64,000 bases of DNA from Bacteroidia bacterium (GTDB lineage Bacteria; Bacteroidota; Bacteroidia; Flavobacteriales; Flavobacteriaceae). Under the pieces are notes generated by a model, which ran no database searches, was not told the DNA's origin, and saw only the letters and a program-made list of their open reading frames with translations. Shown here piece by piece: positions 6,400 to 16,299 of the stretch. The stretch lies in NCBI GenBank assembly GCA_030427735.1, contig JAUIBP010000009.1:1-64000 (forward strand). The letters run 5' to 3'. Positions within the stretch are counted from its first letter, which is position 1. The number at the start of each line of letters is the position of its first letter. A program made the translations under genes and the position numbers.

Positions 6400-7190
6400 G
6401 CGCCACGAAAGCACGAATATTTGACATGGATTTTATAGAAACATTCGTGTATTTGTGGCTAAAATGCGCTCAAATGATCAGACTTTCAATCTGTTTTTAA
6501 ACCTACGGACTTCCAGTCTATAGTGGTTATGGTATAGGTTTACTCTTTATTAGTCTCAGTCGTTAGTTTAAACTATGCAATTTTAGTGCAAGATTTTGAG
6601 TTTTTGTAACTATTTTTTTACGCTACGAATGCACGAATATTCGACATAGATTTTATAGGCATATTTGTGTATTTGTGGTTAAAATGAGCTCAAATAATCT
6701 GCCTTTCAGTCTGTTTTAAAACCAATGGACTTCCAGTCTATAGTGATTATGGTATAGGCTTACTCTTTATTGGTTTCAGGTGTTAGTTCAAACTATGTAA
6801 TTTTGGTGCAAGACTTTGAGTTTCTATAACTATTTATTGCGTCGCTAATATTTGACATAGATTTTATAGAAACATTCGTGTATTTGTGGCTAAAATGCGC
6901 TCAAATAATCGGACTTTCAGTCTGTTTTTAAAACCTATGGATTTCTAGTCTATAGTGGTTATGGTATAGGTTTACTCTTTATAGGTCTCAGTCGTTAGTT
7001 TAAACTATGTAATTTTAGTGTAAGACTTTGAGTGTCTATAACTATTTTTTGCGCCACGAATGCACGAATATTTGACATAGATTTTATAGAAACATTCGTG
7101 TATTTGTGGCTAAAATGCGCTCAAATGATCAGACTTTCAGTCTATTTTTAAAACCTATGGACTTCCAGTCTATAGTGGTTTAGTTTTTAT
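6400..7190. repeat. Tandem array of a ~220-bp repeat (3 full units plus a partial fourth)
   Basis: Units start at about 6400, 6620, 6839 and 7051, each opening with a variant of GCGCCACGAATGCACGAATA. Each continues through TTTGACATAGATTTTATAG, GTGTATTTGTGGCTAAAATG, GGACTTCCAGTCTATAGTGG and TCAGTCGTTAGTTTAAACTA. Unit 4 stops at about 7190 after TAGTGGTTTAG. Copies are roughly 85-90% alike by eye. No open frame runs through them. The array fills the gap between the DUF6266 terminator and the HTH gene, and the last unit overlaps that gene's 3' end. A related copy lies at 19099-19293. Confidence 0.85.
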
Positions 7191-7442
7191 AGGTTGTAAG
7201 CTTTGCAGAGCGCCTTGTAACAAAAATTTGTTAATATAATTTTTAGGATAAATAACGGTGCGCCCCAACTTAAAGGCGGGTATGTTGTTTTTGGCGCGTA
7301 AGCGGTATAGTGTGCTCTTGCTTATGTTAAGGTGCGCCATAAGGTCTTCGTTCGTGTACCAGTCTTCGTTTAAAATCATGTGGGTGTCAAAATGTAAATC
7401 GGTGTTGTTTAGGTGTGGGGTTGGTAATTTTGGGTTTTTCAT
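7170..7442 (-). CDS. Small helix-turn-helix (excisionase/MerR-like) protein
   Basis: 90 residues. Residues about 25-80 form a winged-HTH of the excisionase (HTH_17) type: DWYTNEDLMAHLNISKSTLY, then RLRAKNNIPAFKLGRTVIYP. Such proteins are DNA-binding accessory factors of mobile elements or small regulators. No integrase is nearby, so it may be a leftover of an element or a stand-alone regulator. Its stop codon lies inside the last unit of the 220-bp repeat array, suggesting that the repeat replaced or trimmed its 3' end. Confidence 0.75.
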   Translation of the reverse strand: MKNPKLPTPHLNNTDLHFDTHMILNEDWYTNEDLMAHLNISKSTLYRLRAKNNIPAFKLGRTVIYPKNYINKFLLQGALQSLQPIKTKPL

Positions 7443-7779
7443 TGTATTATGGTTTTAATAATGCACCTAACGTGCTGATTGTTTACTAGTTAGTTATGGC
7501 TAATATAAGTATTTAACCTGTTGAAAAACAAGCTTTTGTAAAAAATACGTGTATGTACGTAGTTTTTAGGATTGCCATGTTGCCAATTGTTAATGTGTAA
7601 AATCAGGCGCTTTTAACGGCTTAGAGACTGAAGATAATCTATACAAAATGTTAATAATTTCGGTAAGTGTTCAAGATTCTTATTTTTGCAAGACCTTTAG
7701 AAGGGGATGGATTAATTTCGGCACCTTTGAAAGGATAAAGCAGATCTCACGACCTTTTTTTAAAAAAACTCAAATCTAA
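7443..7779. other. Intergenic region, divergent promoters of the HTH gene and dsbD
   Basis: No gene is seen. TATTTTTG at 7681-7688 fits the Bacteroidota -7 element (TAnnTTTG) for dsbD, leaving a leader of about 85 bases. I found no convincing -33 TTG partner. Nothing else is recognised. Confidence 0.4.
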
Positions 7780-9762
7780 ATGAGAAAACTTCTATTAGTA
7801 TGCGTTATTTTAATAACGAGTATGGTTCAGGCACAAATATTGGAACCCGTAAGCTGGAGCACCAGTGTAGAAAAAATTTCCGATACCGAGTATAACTTGA
7901 TTACTAAAGCTACTGTAGAGATAGGGTGGCATTTGTACTCGCAACACGTACCAGCCGATGGCCCAATACCTACCACATTTGTGTACGACGATAGTGCGGG
8001 TAACTTTACCATAGTAGGCAATACTACAGAAGGCGAGGGGCACACGGTAGACGACCCTGTATTTGGCATGAAAATTAAGTTTTTTGAAGGTGAAGCCGAA
8101 TTTATACAAAAGGTAACCGTTACCAAAGCCACCAAAACCATTACAGGTTTTGTAGAGTTTATGGTGTGCGACGACACCCGTTGTTTGCCACCAACCGAGG
8201 TAGATTTAGAGTTCCATATTACCGATAATGCAGCGGCATCAAATACCGATGCTCATGCGCCACCAGCAGCTACCGAAACAGACAAAGACATAGTAGATAC
8301 CATTAAAACCGAAGAAAAACAGGACGAAAATCGCGGTTTGTTCAGCATCTTTTTTATCGCCTTTTTATCGGGTTTTGCCGCTTTGTTAACACCATGTGTG
8401 TTCCCAATGATCCCAATGACGGTAAGTTTCTTTACCAAACAAAGTAAAAACAAGGCCGTAGGTATTAAAAATGCTATTATATATGGGCTTTGTATCATCA
8501 TCATTTACGTACTTTTAGGTACCGCAGTAACGGGAATATTTGGTGCCGATGCGCTAAACGCACTGGCCACCAACGTATGGTTTAACATTATTTTCTTTAT
8601 CCTGTTGGTTGTGTTCGCAGTGTCGTTTTTAGGGGCTTTCGAAATCATGTTGCCCAACTCTTGGGCCAATAAAGTAGATTCGCAAGCCGACCGCGGCGGA
8701 TTAATTGGCATTTTTTTTATGGCCTTGGCCTTAGCCATTGTGTCCTTTTCGTGTACCGGGCCAATTGTAGGTACTTTACTGGTCGAAGCCGCATCTAAAG
8801 GAGGTATTGCTCCTATAGTGGGCATGTTAGGGTTTTCTCTGGCCATTGCTTTACCATTTGCCTTGTTTGCTGCTTTTCCAGGGTGGTTAAACTCCTTGCC
8901 AAAATCGGGCGGCTGGTTAAATACGGTAAAAGTAGTACTAGGGTTTTTAGAACTGGCCTTGGCATTTAAATTCTTATCGCAAGCCGATTTGGTATTACAA
9001 ACCCATTTCTTAGAGCGCGAAGTATTTATCGCCATCTGGATTGCGGTGTTTGGTACCTTAGCCTTTTATTTATTCGGAAAAATACAATTGCCACACGATT
9101 CGCCTTTAACACATATTTCAGTAGGCCGTTTAGGTTTGGGACTAATTGTACTCAGTTTTACCATTTATATGATACCGGGACTATGGGGAGCACCACTAAA
9201 TTTAATTAGTGCTTTCCCGCCGCCGTTAGAGTATAGCGAGTCGCCTTACGGGGTAGGCTATTCTAAAGTAGGTGGGGGCGTAGCGGCAGCCCACGGCGAG
9301 CTGCCAGACGGAGCGCACCTGTTGGCGCCACACGATATCTTGGCCTTTAACGATTACGATAAAGGTTTGGCTTATGCCAAACAAGTGGGCAAGCCTGTCA
9401 TGTTGGATTTTACGGGTTGGGCTTGTGTAAACTGCCGTAAAATGGAACAGAACGTATGGCCAGAGCCAGAGATTTTAAATATTTTAAAGAACGAGGTGGT
9501 GTTAATCTCGTTGTACGTAGACGATAAGCGTAAGCTGGAAGCCGATGAGGTGGTAGAGTCGCAATTAAAACCAGGCAAGCAATTAAAATATATTGGACAA
9601 AAATGGAGCGAATTGCAAGCGGTAAAATACAAAGCCAACTCGCAACCGTTCTACGTGCTTATGGACCACGACGAAAGCAATTTAATGGATCCGGTAGGTT
9701 ACACCCCAGATGCCGACGAATATCACGCGTGGTTAAAAGCGGGTTTAAATAAGTTTAAATAA
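7780..9762 (+). CDS. dsbD: Thiol:disulfide interchange protein DsbD (cytochrome c biogenesis protein)
   Basis: 660 residues, the full three-domain DsbD. A signal peptide spans about 1-18. The periplasmic N-terminal domain carries Cys130 and Cys135 ([10 protein letters not shown]). The CcdA-like membrane domain starts at about 188, with its cysteines at Cys206 (TPCVFPMIP) and Cys325 (SFSCTGP). The C-terminal thioredoxin domain has GWACVNC (Cys549, Cys552). The protein moves electrons from cytoplasmic thioredoxin across the inner membrane to keep periplasmic thiols reduced. Its ATG at 7780 is followed directly by the signal peptide. It is monocistronic, with its own terminator. Confidence 0.95.
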   Translation: MRKLLLVCVILITSMVQAQILEPVSWSTSVEKISDTEYNLITKATVEIGWHLYSQHVPADGPIPTTFVYDDSAGNFTIVGNTTEGEGHTVDDPVFGMKIKFFEGEAEFIQKVTVTKATKTITGFVEFMVCDDTRCLPPTEVDLEFHITDNAAASNTDAHAPPAATETDKDIVDTIKTEEKQDENRGLFSIFFIAFLSGFAALLTPCVFPMIPMTVSFFTKQSKNKAVGIKNAIIYGLCIIIIYVLLGTAVTGIFGADALNALATNVWFNIIFFILLVVFAVSFLGAFEIMLPNSWANKVDSQADRGGLIGIFFMALALAIVSFSCTGPIVGTLLVEAASKGGIAPIVGMLGFSLAIALPFALFAAFPGWLNSLPKSGGWLNTVKVVLGFLELALAFKFLSQADLVLQTHFLEREVFIAIWIAVFGTLAFYLFGKIQLPHDSPLTHISVGRLGLGLIVLSFTIYMIPGLWGAPLNLISAFPPPLEYSESPYGVGYSKVGGGVAAAHGELPDGAHLLAPHDILAFNDYDKGLAYAKQVGKPVMLDFTGWACVNCRKMEQNVWPEPEILNILKNEVVLISLYVDDKRKLEADEVVESQLKPGKQLKYIGQKWSELQAVKYKANSQPFYVLMDHDESNLMDPVGYTPDADEYHAWLKAGLNKFK

Positions 9763-9787
9763 TCGCGAAACGGTTTGTTTTGTAAAG

Positions 9788-9826
9788 AAATCACTTTGGT
9801 CTGTATAGATTAAAGTGATTTTTTTT
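9788..9826 (+). terminator. Rho-independent terminator after dsbD
   Basis: AAATCACTTT (9788-9797) pairs perfectly with AAAGTGATTT (9812-9821), followed by a T tract to 9826. Confidence 0.85.
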
Positions 9827-10272
9827 GTTAAAAACAATAGCATCCGCAACAGATTTTAAAACGGACTGTTATAATTCGTGTTAATTATGGTGGGGTATTC
9901 TAGATCGAGTTTTGTTTTTAATAAACCCAAACTTCGGCCTATCGAAAGTTTATTGTAAAATAGCATCATGCGTTAGTGTTTAAAATATGTTGTCACTTCG
10001 AGCGCAGTCGAGAAGTCATTACAATTTCTGCTTTAAAGAGAAGGTCTCGACTGCGCTCGACCTGACATTAGTTTGTTAACACAGCAGATTGCAAACGATT
10101 AAAAACGTAAAGCAAATTGTAATACGGATAAAATGAACACATAAATCATTCAAGAAATCATAACCATCATCACAACCACAAAAAATACATTTTTATTAAA
10201 AAATTGTAAAACCATAAATTAGAATATCAATTATTTGTATTTTTAATCTTCAATTAAAAAAATAATTCAATT
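9827..10272. other. Intergenic region between dsbD and tpx
   Basis: No gene is seen. It contains one palindromic double-hairpin repeat at 9993-10068 and AT-rich sequence ahead of tpx. The tpx promoter probably lies between 10150 and 10260, but no clear -33/-7 pair was found. Confidence 0.4.
9993..10068. repeat. Palindromic repeat element (TGTCA...TGACA), dsbD-tpx gap
   Basis: It starts TGTCA and ends TGACA. The arms TCGAGCGCAGTCGAGA (9998-10013) and TCTCGACTGCGCTCGA (10045-10060) are perfect inverted repeats of 16 bases. It has the same layout as elements at 39917-39983, 40957-41036 and 51268-51338. Confidence 0.7.
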
Positions 10273-10770
10273 ATGGCAACAGTAACCTTAAAAGGTAATG
10301 CAATAGAAACATCGGGCGAACTACCAAAAGTAGGTAGCAAAGCACCAGATTTTACATTAACAACGGTAGAGTTAGGCTCTAAATCGTTAAGCGACTTTAG
10401 CGGAAGCAAAGTTATTTTAAACATTTTTCCGAGTGTAGATACTGGCACTTGCGCGCAATCGGTAAGAGAATTTAATAAAACTGCCAGCGCATTAGAAAAT
10501 ACAAAAGTACTTTGTGTATCTCGCGATTTACCATTTGCACAAGCGCGTTTTTGTGGTGCTGAAGGTTTAGAAAATGTAATTTCGTTATCGGACTTTAAAG
10601 ATGGTAATTTTGGAAAAGCTTACGGTGTAGATTTTACAACCGGACCGTTAGAAGCACTATTGTCTAGAAGTGTAGTGGTAATAGATGAAGAAGGTACTGT
10701 AAAATACACCGAACAAGTTGCCGAAACTGTAGACGAACCAAATTATAAAGCGGCCTTGGCAGCGATATAA
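10273..10770 (+). CDS. tpx: Thiol peroxidase Tpx
   Basis: 165 residues, a full-length atypical 2-Cys peroxiredoxin of the Tpx class. The peroxidatic Cys60 lies in PSVDTGTCAQSVREF and the resolving Cys94 in ARFCGAEGL, at the spacing usual for Tpx. It opens MATVTLKGNAIETSGELPKV, matching the family N-terminus. It reduces H2O2 and alkyl hydroperoxides in the cytoplasm using thioredoxin. The start codon of the diacylglycerol kinase gene lies one base after its stop, so the two are co-transcribed and probably translationally coupled. Confidence 0.95.
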   Translation: MATVTLKGNAIETSGELPKVGSKAPDFTLTTVELGSKSLSDFSGSKVILNIFPSVDTGTCAQSVREFNKTASALENTKVLCVSRDLPFAQARFCGAEGLENVISLSDFKDGNFGKAYGVDFTTGPLEALLSRSVVVIDEEGTVKYTEQVAETVDEPNYKAALAAI

Positions 10771-10771
10771 A

Positions 10772-11140
10772 ATGGCTAAAAAAGAATCGTTTTTAGTTAA
10801 CAGAATTAAAAGTGTAGGATATGCGTTTAAAGGCGCTGTCCTACTCTTAAAAACCGAATCGAGTATAAAAATCCAGTTTGTTATTGGGTTGCTGGTAACG
10901 GCTGCTGGGTTTTATTATCAGATTTCACCAACCGAATGGATGCTGCAAATGCTCGCCATTGGTTTGGTTATGGGGGCAGAAGGCCTCAACACTGCAATAG
11001 AGGCTATTGCCGATTTTATACACCCAGACTTTCACTCTAAAATAGGCCATATTAAAGACATCTCGGCAGGAGCCGTTTTTATAGCAGCTATAGCCGCAAG
11101 CGTGGTAGGCTGTATTATTTATTTTCCGAAAGTATTTTAA
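10772..11140 (+). CDS. dgkA: Diacylglycerol kinase family protein (DgkA/undecaprenol kinase type)
   Basis: 122 residues of a small integral membrane kinase with three predicted transmembrane helices (about 38-55, 60-80 and 98-120). The signature motifs are GAEGLNTAIEAIADFIHP and IKDISAGAVFIAA. It phosphorylates diacylglycerol or undecaprenol to recycle lipid carriers at the inner membrane. It lies one base downstream of tpx and 63 bases before ftsK, the usual Flavobacteriaceae order. Which lipid is the substrate cannot be told from sequence alone. Confidence 0.85.
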   Translation: MAKKESFLVNRIKSVGYAFKGAVLLLKTESSIKIQFVIGLLVTAAGFYYQISPTEWMLQMLAIGLVMGAEGLNTAIEAIADFIHPDFHSKIGHIKDISAGAVFIAAIAASVVGCIIYFPKVF

Positions 11141-11174
11141 ATACTATTGGTCTAGGATAAACGTTAGTAATTTG

Positions 11175-11182
11175 TATTTTTG
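11175..11182 (+). promoter_or_regulatory. Candidate -7 element (TATTTTTG) of the ftsK operon
   Basis: Matches TAnnTTTG 23 bases before the ftsK start. A TTG at 11147-11149 could serve as -33, but its spacing (25 bases) is longer than usual. Confidence 0.4.
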
Positions 11183-11205
11183 TTCAAATTAACAACAAGG
11201 CGTTG

Positions 11206-13650
11206 ATGGCTAAAAAGAAAACGAAAACCAAGCAAACTAGCACACCTAAATTTAAGAAACCAAGTCTGAATTTAACCAACCAACAAAAGCTTATTTTTGG
11301 AAGCTTTTTAATGCTGTTGGGCGTGGTGTTATGTACTGCTTTTTTATCGTATTTCTTTACTGGTAAAGCCGACCAAAGTATTTTAAATGAATTTTCTGTT
11401 CGCGAAGCCGAAGCGAATAACTGGGTGAAAAAATTTGGCGCCTGGTTAAGCGATGTTTTTATATATCGCGGATTTGGTATAGCATCGTTTATTTTATCGG
11501 GACTTTGCTTTTTATCGGGTTTGTACATCATGCTGGATATTAATAAAACCAAGTTGCGCCAACGTTGGTTTTGGGGACTTTACCTCATGCTTTGGGTGTC
11601 TGTATTCTTTGGTTTTTTTGGTAAAACACATGCCGTTTTAGGAGGAACAGTGGGGTTTGAAACCAATACTTTTTTACAAGATTATATCGGCGTTTTAGGC
11701 GTTGGCTTGTTACTCTTGTTTGGTTTAATAGTGTATTTGGCTACGCGTTTTCAGTTAACGTTTCAATCGATAGCTACATTCTTTAAATCGGCTAAAAAAG
11801 GCTTGTCCGACGAAATTAAAAGTGAAAAAGAGAGCGATAGTTTTGCAGTCGATAACAATTTAACCGAAGAAGCCGAAGCCATAAAATCGGTTTACGATAC
11901 CCCAAAACAATCTCCACAACCAGCCAAAGCGCCAGAACCAATTCCAGAACCAACACCGGTTGTAGAGTTTGAGCCAGTGGCAACACCAGAAAAAAAACAA
12001 GTAGAAAGTACTTTCGAGGTTGAAGCGCCGGTAGAAGAAGATATAGAGACTACGCCGCAACTCAATATAGAAGTAGAAGAAGTAGAGGAAGAACTTTCGG
12101 AAACCGATAATTTAGCCAATAAGCTGGTTGAAGATTACGGCCTGTTCGATCCTACTTTAGAGCTGGGTAAATACCAGTTTCCACCCCTGGAATTACTGAA
12201 GAAATACGATGCCGAGGGCATTACCATTAACCAGGAAGAGCTAGAAAACAATAAAAACAGAATTGTAGAAACGCTTAACAATTACAAAATTGGTATAGCG
12301 AGTATTAAAGCGACCATTGGGCCAACGGTAACACTTTACGAAATTGTACCAGAGGCAGGGGTTAGAATTTCCAAAATTAAAAACTTAGAAGACGATATCG
12401 CTTTGTCGCTTTCGGCCTTGGGTATTCGTATTATTGCGCCTATACCTGGTAAAGGAACCATTGGTATAGAGGTGCCTAATACCGATTCTACCATCGTGTC
12501 TATGCGTTCGGTAATTGCCTCGCAGAAGTTCCAGAAATCGGAAATGGAATTGCCAATTGCTTTGGGTAAAACCATTAGTAACGAAACCTTTGTCGTTGAC
12601 CTTGCGAAAATGCCACACATGCTTATGGCCGGTGCAACCGGACAAGGAAAATCGGTTGGGTTAAACGCGGTACTAACGTCGTTATTATACAAAAAACATC
12701 CCGCTGAGGTGAAGTTTGTTTTGGTAGATCCTAAAAAGGTAGAATTGACTTTATTCAATAAAATAGAACGTCATTACTTAGCGAAACTGCCAGATAGCGA
12801 AGATGCCATTATTACCGATAACACCAAGGTAATTAACACGCTTAACTCGTTGTGTATAGAAATGGACAACCGTTACGAGATGCTTAAAAATGCCATGTGT
12901 CGTAATTTAAAAGAGTATAACGCTAAGTTTAAAGCACGTAAACTAAACCCTAACGACGGGCATCATTTTTTACCGTATATCGTACTGGTAGTCGATGAGT
13001 TTGCCGATTTAATTATGACGGCAGGTAAAGAGGTAGAAACCCCAATTGCACGTTTGGCACAATTAGCGCGTGCTATTGGTATTCATTTAATAATCGCCAC
13101 GCAGCGTCCGTCGGTTAACGTTATTACAGGTATAATTAAAGCGAATTTCCCCGCGCGTATTGCATTTAGAGTGACTTCAAAAATAGATTCCCGTACCATT
13201 TTAGATGGCTCTGGAGCCGATCAGTTAATCGGGCGAGGGGATATGTTGTACACGCAGGGCAACGATATGATACGTATACAATGTGCCTTTGTAGATACGC
13301 CGGAAGTTGAAAAAATAACCGAATTTATAGGGTCGCAAAAAGCGTATCCAGATGCTTATTTACTGCCAGAGTATGTTGGCGAAGATGGTGGCACAAATCT
13401 TGATATCGATATTGCCGACAGAGATAAGTTGTTTAGAGAGGCCGCCGAGGTTATTGTTACCGCACAACAAGGATCGGCATCTTTATTACAACGTAAATTA
13501 AAATTAGGTTATAATCGTGCTGGTAGATTAATAGACCAGTTAGAGGCAGCAGGCATTGTTGGCCCTTTTGAAGGCAGTAAAGCCCGACAAGTGTTAGTGC
13601 CAGATTTTATAGCCCTTGAACAATTATTAGAAAATGAAAAGAACTCTTAA
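11206..13650 (+). CDS. ftsK: DNA translocase FtsK
   Basis: About 814 residues. The start is placed at the ATG at 11206; a TTG one codon upstream is in frame, but the ATG gives the expected MAKKKTK opening. Four N-terminal transmembrane helices (about 25-190) anchor it at the division septum. A Pro/Glu-rich linker follows (about 210-310). The motor domain has Walker A GATGQGKS near residue 476, Walker B IVLVVDEFADLI and the conserved HLIIATQRPSVNVITG. The C-terminal winged-helix gamma domain (QQGSASLLQRKLKLGYNRAG) reads chromosome polarity signals. It pumps DNA to the dif site and activates XerCD. It overlaps the downstream lolA-like gene. Confidence 0.95.
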   Translation: MAKKKTKTKQTSTPKFKKPSLNLTNQQKLIFGSFLMLLGVVLCTAFLSYFFTGKADQSILNEFSVREAEANNWVKKFGAWLSDVFIYRGFGIASFILSGLCFLSGLYIMLDINKTKLRQRWFWGLYLMLWVSVFFGFFGKTHAVLGGTVGFETNTFLQDYIGVLGVGLLLLFGLIVYLATRFQLTFQSIATFFKSAKKGLSDEIKSEKESDSFAVDNNLTEEAEAIKSVYDTPKQSPQPAKAPEPIPEPTPVVEFEPVATPEKKQVESTFEVEAPVEEDIETTPQLNIEVEEVEEELSETDNLANKLVEDYGLFDPTLELGKYQFPPLELLKKYDAEGITINQEELENNKNRIVETLNNYKIGIASIKATIGPTVTLYEIVPEAGVRISKIKNLEDDIALSLSALGIRIIAPIPGKGTIGIEVPNTDSTIVSMRSVIASQKFQKSEMELPIALGKTISNETFVVDLAKMPHMLMAGATGQGKSVGLNAVLTSLLYKKHPAEVKFVLVDPKKVELTLFNKIERHYLAKLPDSEDAIITDNTKVINTLNSLCIEMDNRYEMLKNAMCRNLKEYNAKFKARKLNPNDGHHFLPYIVLVVDEFADLIMTAGKEVETPIARLAQLARAIGIHLIIATQRPSVNVITGIIKANFPARIAFRVTSKIDSRTILDGSGADQLIGRGDMLYTQGNDMIRIQCAFVDTPEVEKITEFIGSQKAYPDAYLLPEYVGEDGGTNLDIDIADRDKLFREAAEVIVTAQQGSASLLQRKLKLGYNRAGRLIDQLEAAGIVGPFEGSKARQVLVPDFIALEQLLENEKNS

Positions 13651-14293
13651 AATGAAAACTGTTTTTCTTGCCCTTGCACTTTGTTTTACCATTGTGGGTA
13701 TGGCACAAAACGATGCAAAAGCGAAAGCCCTACTAGACGATGTGTCTCAAAAGGTAAAAGCTTACGATAATATTGCTTTAGATTTTAAATACGTGTTGCA
13801 TAACGAGGCCGAAAACATTAATCAAGAAACCCGTGGTAATGTGGTTATGCAAGGCGATAAGTATGTGCTTAATATTTTAGGAATTACAAGAATTTACGAC
13901 GGAAAGACCTTATACAGTATTAATCCGGAAGATGAAGAAGTAACCATCTCTAAAGAAGATCCGAACGACGAGAATAGCATTACACCAAGTAAAATGTTAT
14001 CGTTTTATAACGATGGGTACACGTACAAAATGGATATCGACCAAAATGTTAAAGGTAGAAGCATTCAATATGTAAAGCTAACACCTATCGATTCTAATTC
14101 CGAAATACAGCATGTTTTATTAGGAATAGACGCCCAGACCAAGCACATTTACAACTTGATAGAAGTGGGTAAAAATGGTACCAAAACAACACTTACCGTA
14201 ACGTCTTTCGAAACTAACGATACCTTATCTAAGTCTTTGTTCGATTTCGATAAAAATAAATACAAAGGATACTACATTAATACACTTAATTAG
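13634..14293 (+). CDS. lolA: LolA-like outer-membrane lipoprotein carrier protein
   Basis: Up to 219 residues, a periplasmic LolA/LolB-fold lipid-binding protein. A signal peptide (MKTVFLALALCFTIVGMAQ) precedes a half-barrel domain with features such as FKYVLHNEAENINQETRGNV and ILGITRIYDGKTLYSINPED. Two ATGs are possible: 13634, inside the ftsK 3' end, or 13652, just after the ftsK stop. The second gives a more typical signal peptide; the first would couple translation to ftsK. The protein ferries lipoproteins from the inner to the outer membrane. The following permease gene is 8 bases downstream, a conserved flavobacterial pair. Confidence 0.85.
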   Translation: MKRTLKMKTVFLALALCFTIVGMAQNDAKAKALLDDVSQKVKAYDNIALDFKYVLHNEAENINQETRGNVVMQGDKYVLNILGITRIYDGKTLYSINPEDEEVTISKEDPNDENSITPSKMLSFYNDGYTYKMDIDQNVKGRSIQYVKLTPIDSNSEIQHVLLGIDAQTKHIYNLIEVGKNGTKTTLTVTSFETNDTLSKSLFDFDKNKYKGYYINTLN

Positions 14294-14301
14294 TTAGATA
14301 C

Positions 14302-16281
14302 TTGAAAATATTAGATCGTTACATACTCACTACCTATCTAAAAACTTTTATCAGCGTGTTTGTTATTCTCATGCTGATTTTTGTATTACAAACCATTTGG
14401 CTGTTTATAAAAGAGCTAGCGGGTAAAGATCTGGATATTATAATAGTATTTAAATTCTTGTTGTATTATGCACCTAAATTAATACCCTTGGTATTGCCGC
14501 TTACCATTTTATTATCTTCAATAATGGTGTTTGGTAGTTTTGCAGAAAATTACGAATTCGCGGCCATGAAATCTACAGGTATATCTTTACAACGCGCCAT
14601 GGCGGGCTTAAGTATATTTATAGTTATTCTGGGGGTGGTAACATTCTTTTTTGCTAACGATGTAATTCCGTGGGGCGAATATAACTCGTATAACCTCAGA
14701 AAAAACATAGCCAAGCTAAAACCGGCAATGGCCATTGTAGAAGGACAGTTTAACGAAGCTGGCGAAATTAATATTAAAGTCTCAAAAAAAACAGGCGATA
14801 ACGATCAATATCTGCACGATGTCATCATTCATAAAAAAGCTGAAACAGGATCTGGGAATTACACCACCATTATAGCTAAAGAAGGCGAGTTGTTGAGTAA
14901 CGAAAATTCCGATATATTAAAGCTAATATTGAAAGATGGCAATTATTACGACGATACGCCGCCTAAAAAGGCCGCTGAGCGCCGTCGTAGGCCATTAACT
15001 AAAAGTAGTTTTGAAACTTATACTCTAAACACCGACATATCGCAATTGGACGATGTGGATCTGGAAGAAAAAAACGTGACCGACAAATACAATATGTTAA
15101 ACGTGTCCGATCTTAACTACACCATAGATTCGTTAACTGTAGAACGCGACGAAGATTATAAATCGTTTTCAAAAAATATATACAATAGGTTTGGGGTTAA
15201 GAACCTAAACGGAGGCATGAAACCTAAAACCGATACGGTGTATAGCGGTGCTATTTTAGACATGTTTACCACCTACAAAAAACTTCAAATAGTAGAGTTG
15301 GCTTTAAATAATACTTCTAGTACCAAACAGATTATAGAAACGAACGATAAATCGTTTAAAGCGAAATCGTCTTGGTTAAATAAACACGTTATAGCCCTGC
15401 ACGAAAAACTGTCTTTAGGTTTTGCTTGTGTAATTTTGTTTTTTGTTGGAGCGCCATTAGGGGCTTTAATCAGAAAAGGAGGTTTGGGCTTGCCTATGGT
15501 TATTGCCATATTATTGTTTTTAACTTATCATTTTATTGGCATATTTGCTAAAAACAGTGCTAAAGACGGTAGTTTTAATCCGGTGTTGGCGTCGTGGTTT
15601 TCAACCATTATAATGTTTCCGTTGGGTGTGTTTTTAACGCGTCGTGCGACAGCCGATAAAGGTTTGTTTGAATTCGATCATATTATGGAGCCATTAAAGA
15701 AGTTGTTGCCATTTAAGAATAAAGATAAAGACGAAAACGGCCTAAGTTTCGATTTTAATGATTTCGGACGCTATAAGGAAGATAAATTATTAGAACTTGT
15801 AAAAGACCCTACGGTGTATAATTATCATCCAACAGGTAAAATTGAAGCGTTAAAAACCTTAGAAAACCGTAACCTGAGTTTAGATGCCATTCGAGACAAA
15901 GGCATACAAATAGACCCTGCTTTAGATGTGGCCAAACGCTACGTAAAGCAGTTTACGATATATGCTAAAATAGCTTTAGTAACTTATGGTTTAGGGGTGG
16001 TGTTATTAATACTTCATTTTGTATTTAAAAATAATAAATTGCCAGAAATGGCAGATGTCGCTATAAAAGTAAGCCTAGTTAGTTTTGCTATTTTTGTAGC
16101 GTTTTACATTGCGCAGCATTTGCGTTTAAAGGCATTTTACCAACAGTTTAAACAGAAAAATAAAGCTAGTCATATTATCTTTATTATTGTAGGTGTTGTG
16201 TTGTATCCTATTTTCTATGTGGTTTTTAAGCATAAAACGAAAGACGACTTAAGTAAAAATGCCGTTCAACTTTTAAAGTAA
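14302..16281 (+). CDS. LptF/LptG (YjgP/YjgQ) family permease, LPS export
   Basis: 659 residues, longer than the roughly 360-residue proteobacterial LptF/G because of C-terminal extra helices, typical of Bacteroidota. N-terminal helices (KILDRYILTTYLKTFISVFV), a periplasmic beta-jellyroll region (about 140-330) and membrane helices from about 370 (IALHEKLSLGFACVILFFVG) fit the family. It forms the inner-membrane part of the LptBFG transporter that extracts lipopolysaccharide. Translation must begin at TTG (14302): the frame upstream is closed by a TAA at 14287 with no ATG between, and the conserved N-terminus starts right there. Whether it is F or G is unclear. Confidence 0.88.
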   Translation: MKILDRYILTTYLKTFISVFVILMLIFVLQTIWLFIKELAGKDLDIIIVFKFLLYYAPKLIPLVLPLTILLSSIMVFGSFAENYEFAAMKSTGISLQRAMAGLSIFIVILGVVTFFFANDVIPWGEYNSYNLRKNIAKLKPAMAIVEGQFNEAGEINIKVSKKTGDNDQYLHDVIIHKKAETGSGNYTTIIAKEGELLSNENSDILKLILKDGNYYDDTPPKKAAERRRRPLTKSSFETYTLNTDISQLDDVDLEEKNVTDKYNMLNVSDLNYTIDSLTVERDEDYKSFSKNIYNRFGVKNLNGGMKPKTDTVYSGAILDMFTTYKKLQIVELALNNTSSTKQIIETNDKSFKAKSSWLNKHVIALHEKLSLGFACVILFFVGAPLGALIRKGGLGLPMVIAILLFLTYHFIGIFAKNSAKDGSFNPVLASWFSTIIMFPLGVFLTRRATADKGLFEFDHIMEPLKKLLPFKNKDKDENGLSFDFNDFGRYKEDKLLELVKDPTVYNYHPTGKIEALKTLENRNLSLDAIRDKGIQIDPALDVAKRYVKQFTIYAKIALVTYGLGVVLLILHFVFKNNKLPEMADVAIKVSLVSFAIFVAFYIAQHLRLKAFYQQFKQKNKASHIIFIIVGVVLYPIFYVVFKHKTKDDLSKNAVQLLK

Positions 16282-16287
16282 AAGCAA

Positions 16288-16295
16288 TATCTTTG
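16288..16295 (+). promoter_or_regulatory. Candidate -7 promoter element (TATCTTTG) of ribB, near-leaderless
   Basis: TATCTTTGCACC fits the common Flavobacteria -7 motif TAnnTTTG and ends only four bases before the ribB ATG. If used, the transcript would start at or next to the start codon. The element overlaps the end of the preceding permease operon. Confidence 0.5.
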
Positions 16296-16299
16296 CACC

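Noticed and set aside
6400-7190. Possible CRISPR array
   Set aside because: Units are about 220 bp and similar along their whole length; there are no short repeats with unique spacers and no cas genes.
7690-7779. dsbD leader as a riboswitch
   Set aside because: It contains short pairable stretches (CACCTTTGAAAGG region), but I could not match any known riboswitch consensus.
8505-9035. Minus-strand frame of 176 codons inside dsbD
   Set aside because: It lies fully antisense to a complete, motif-verified DsbD, and its composition looks like a reversed membrane protein; there is no promoter or known family.
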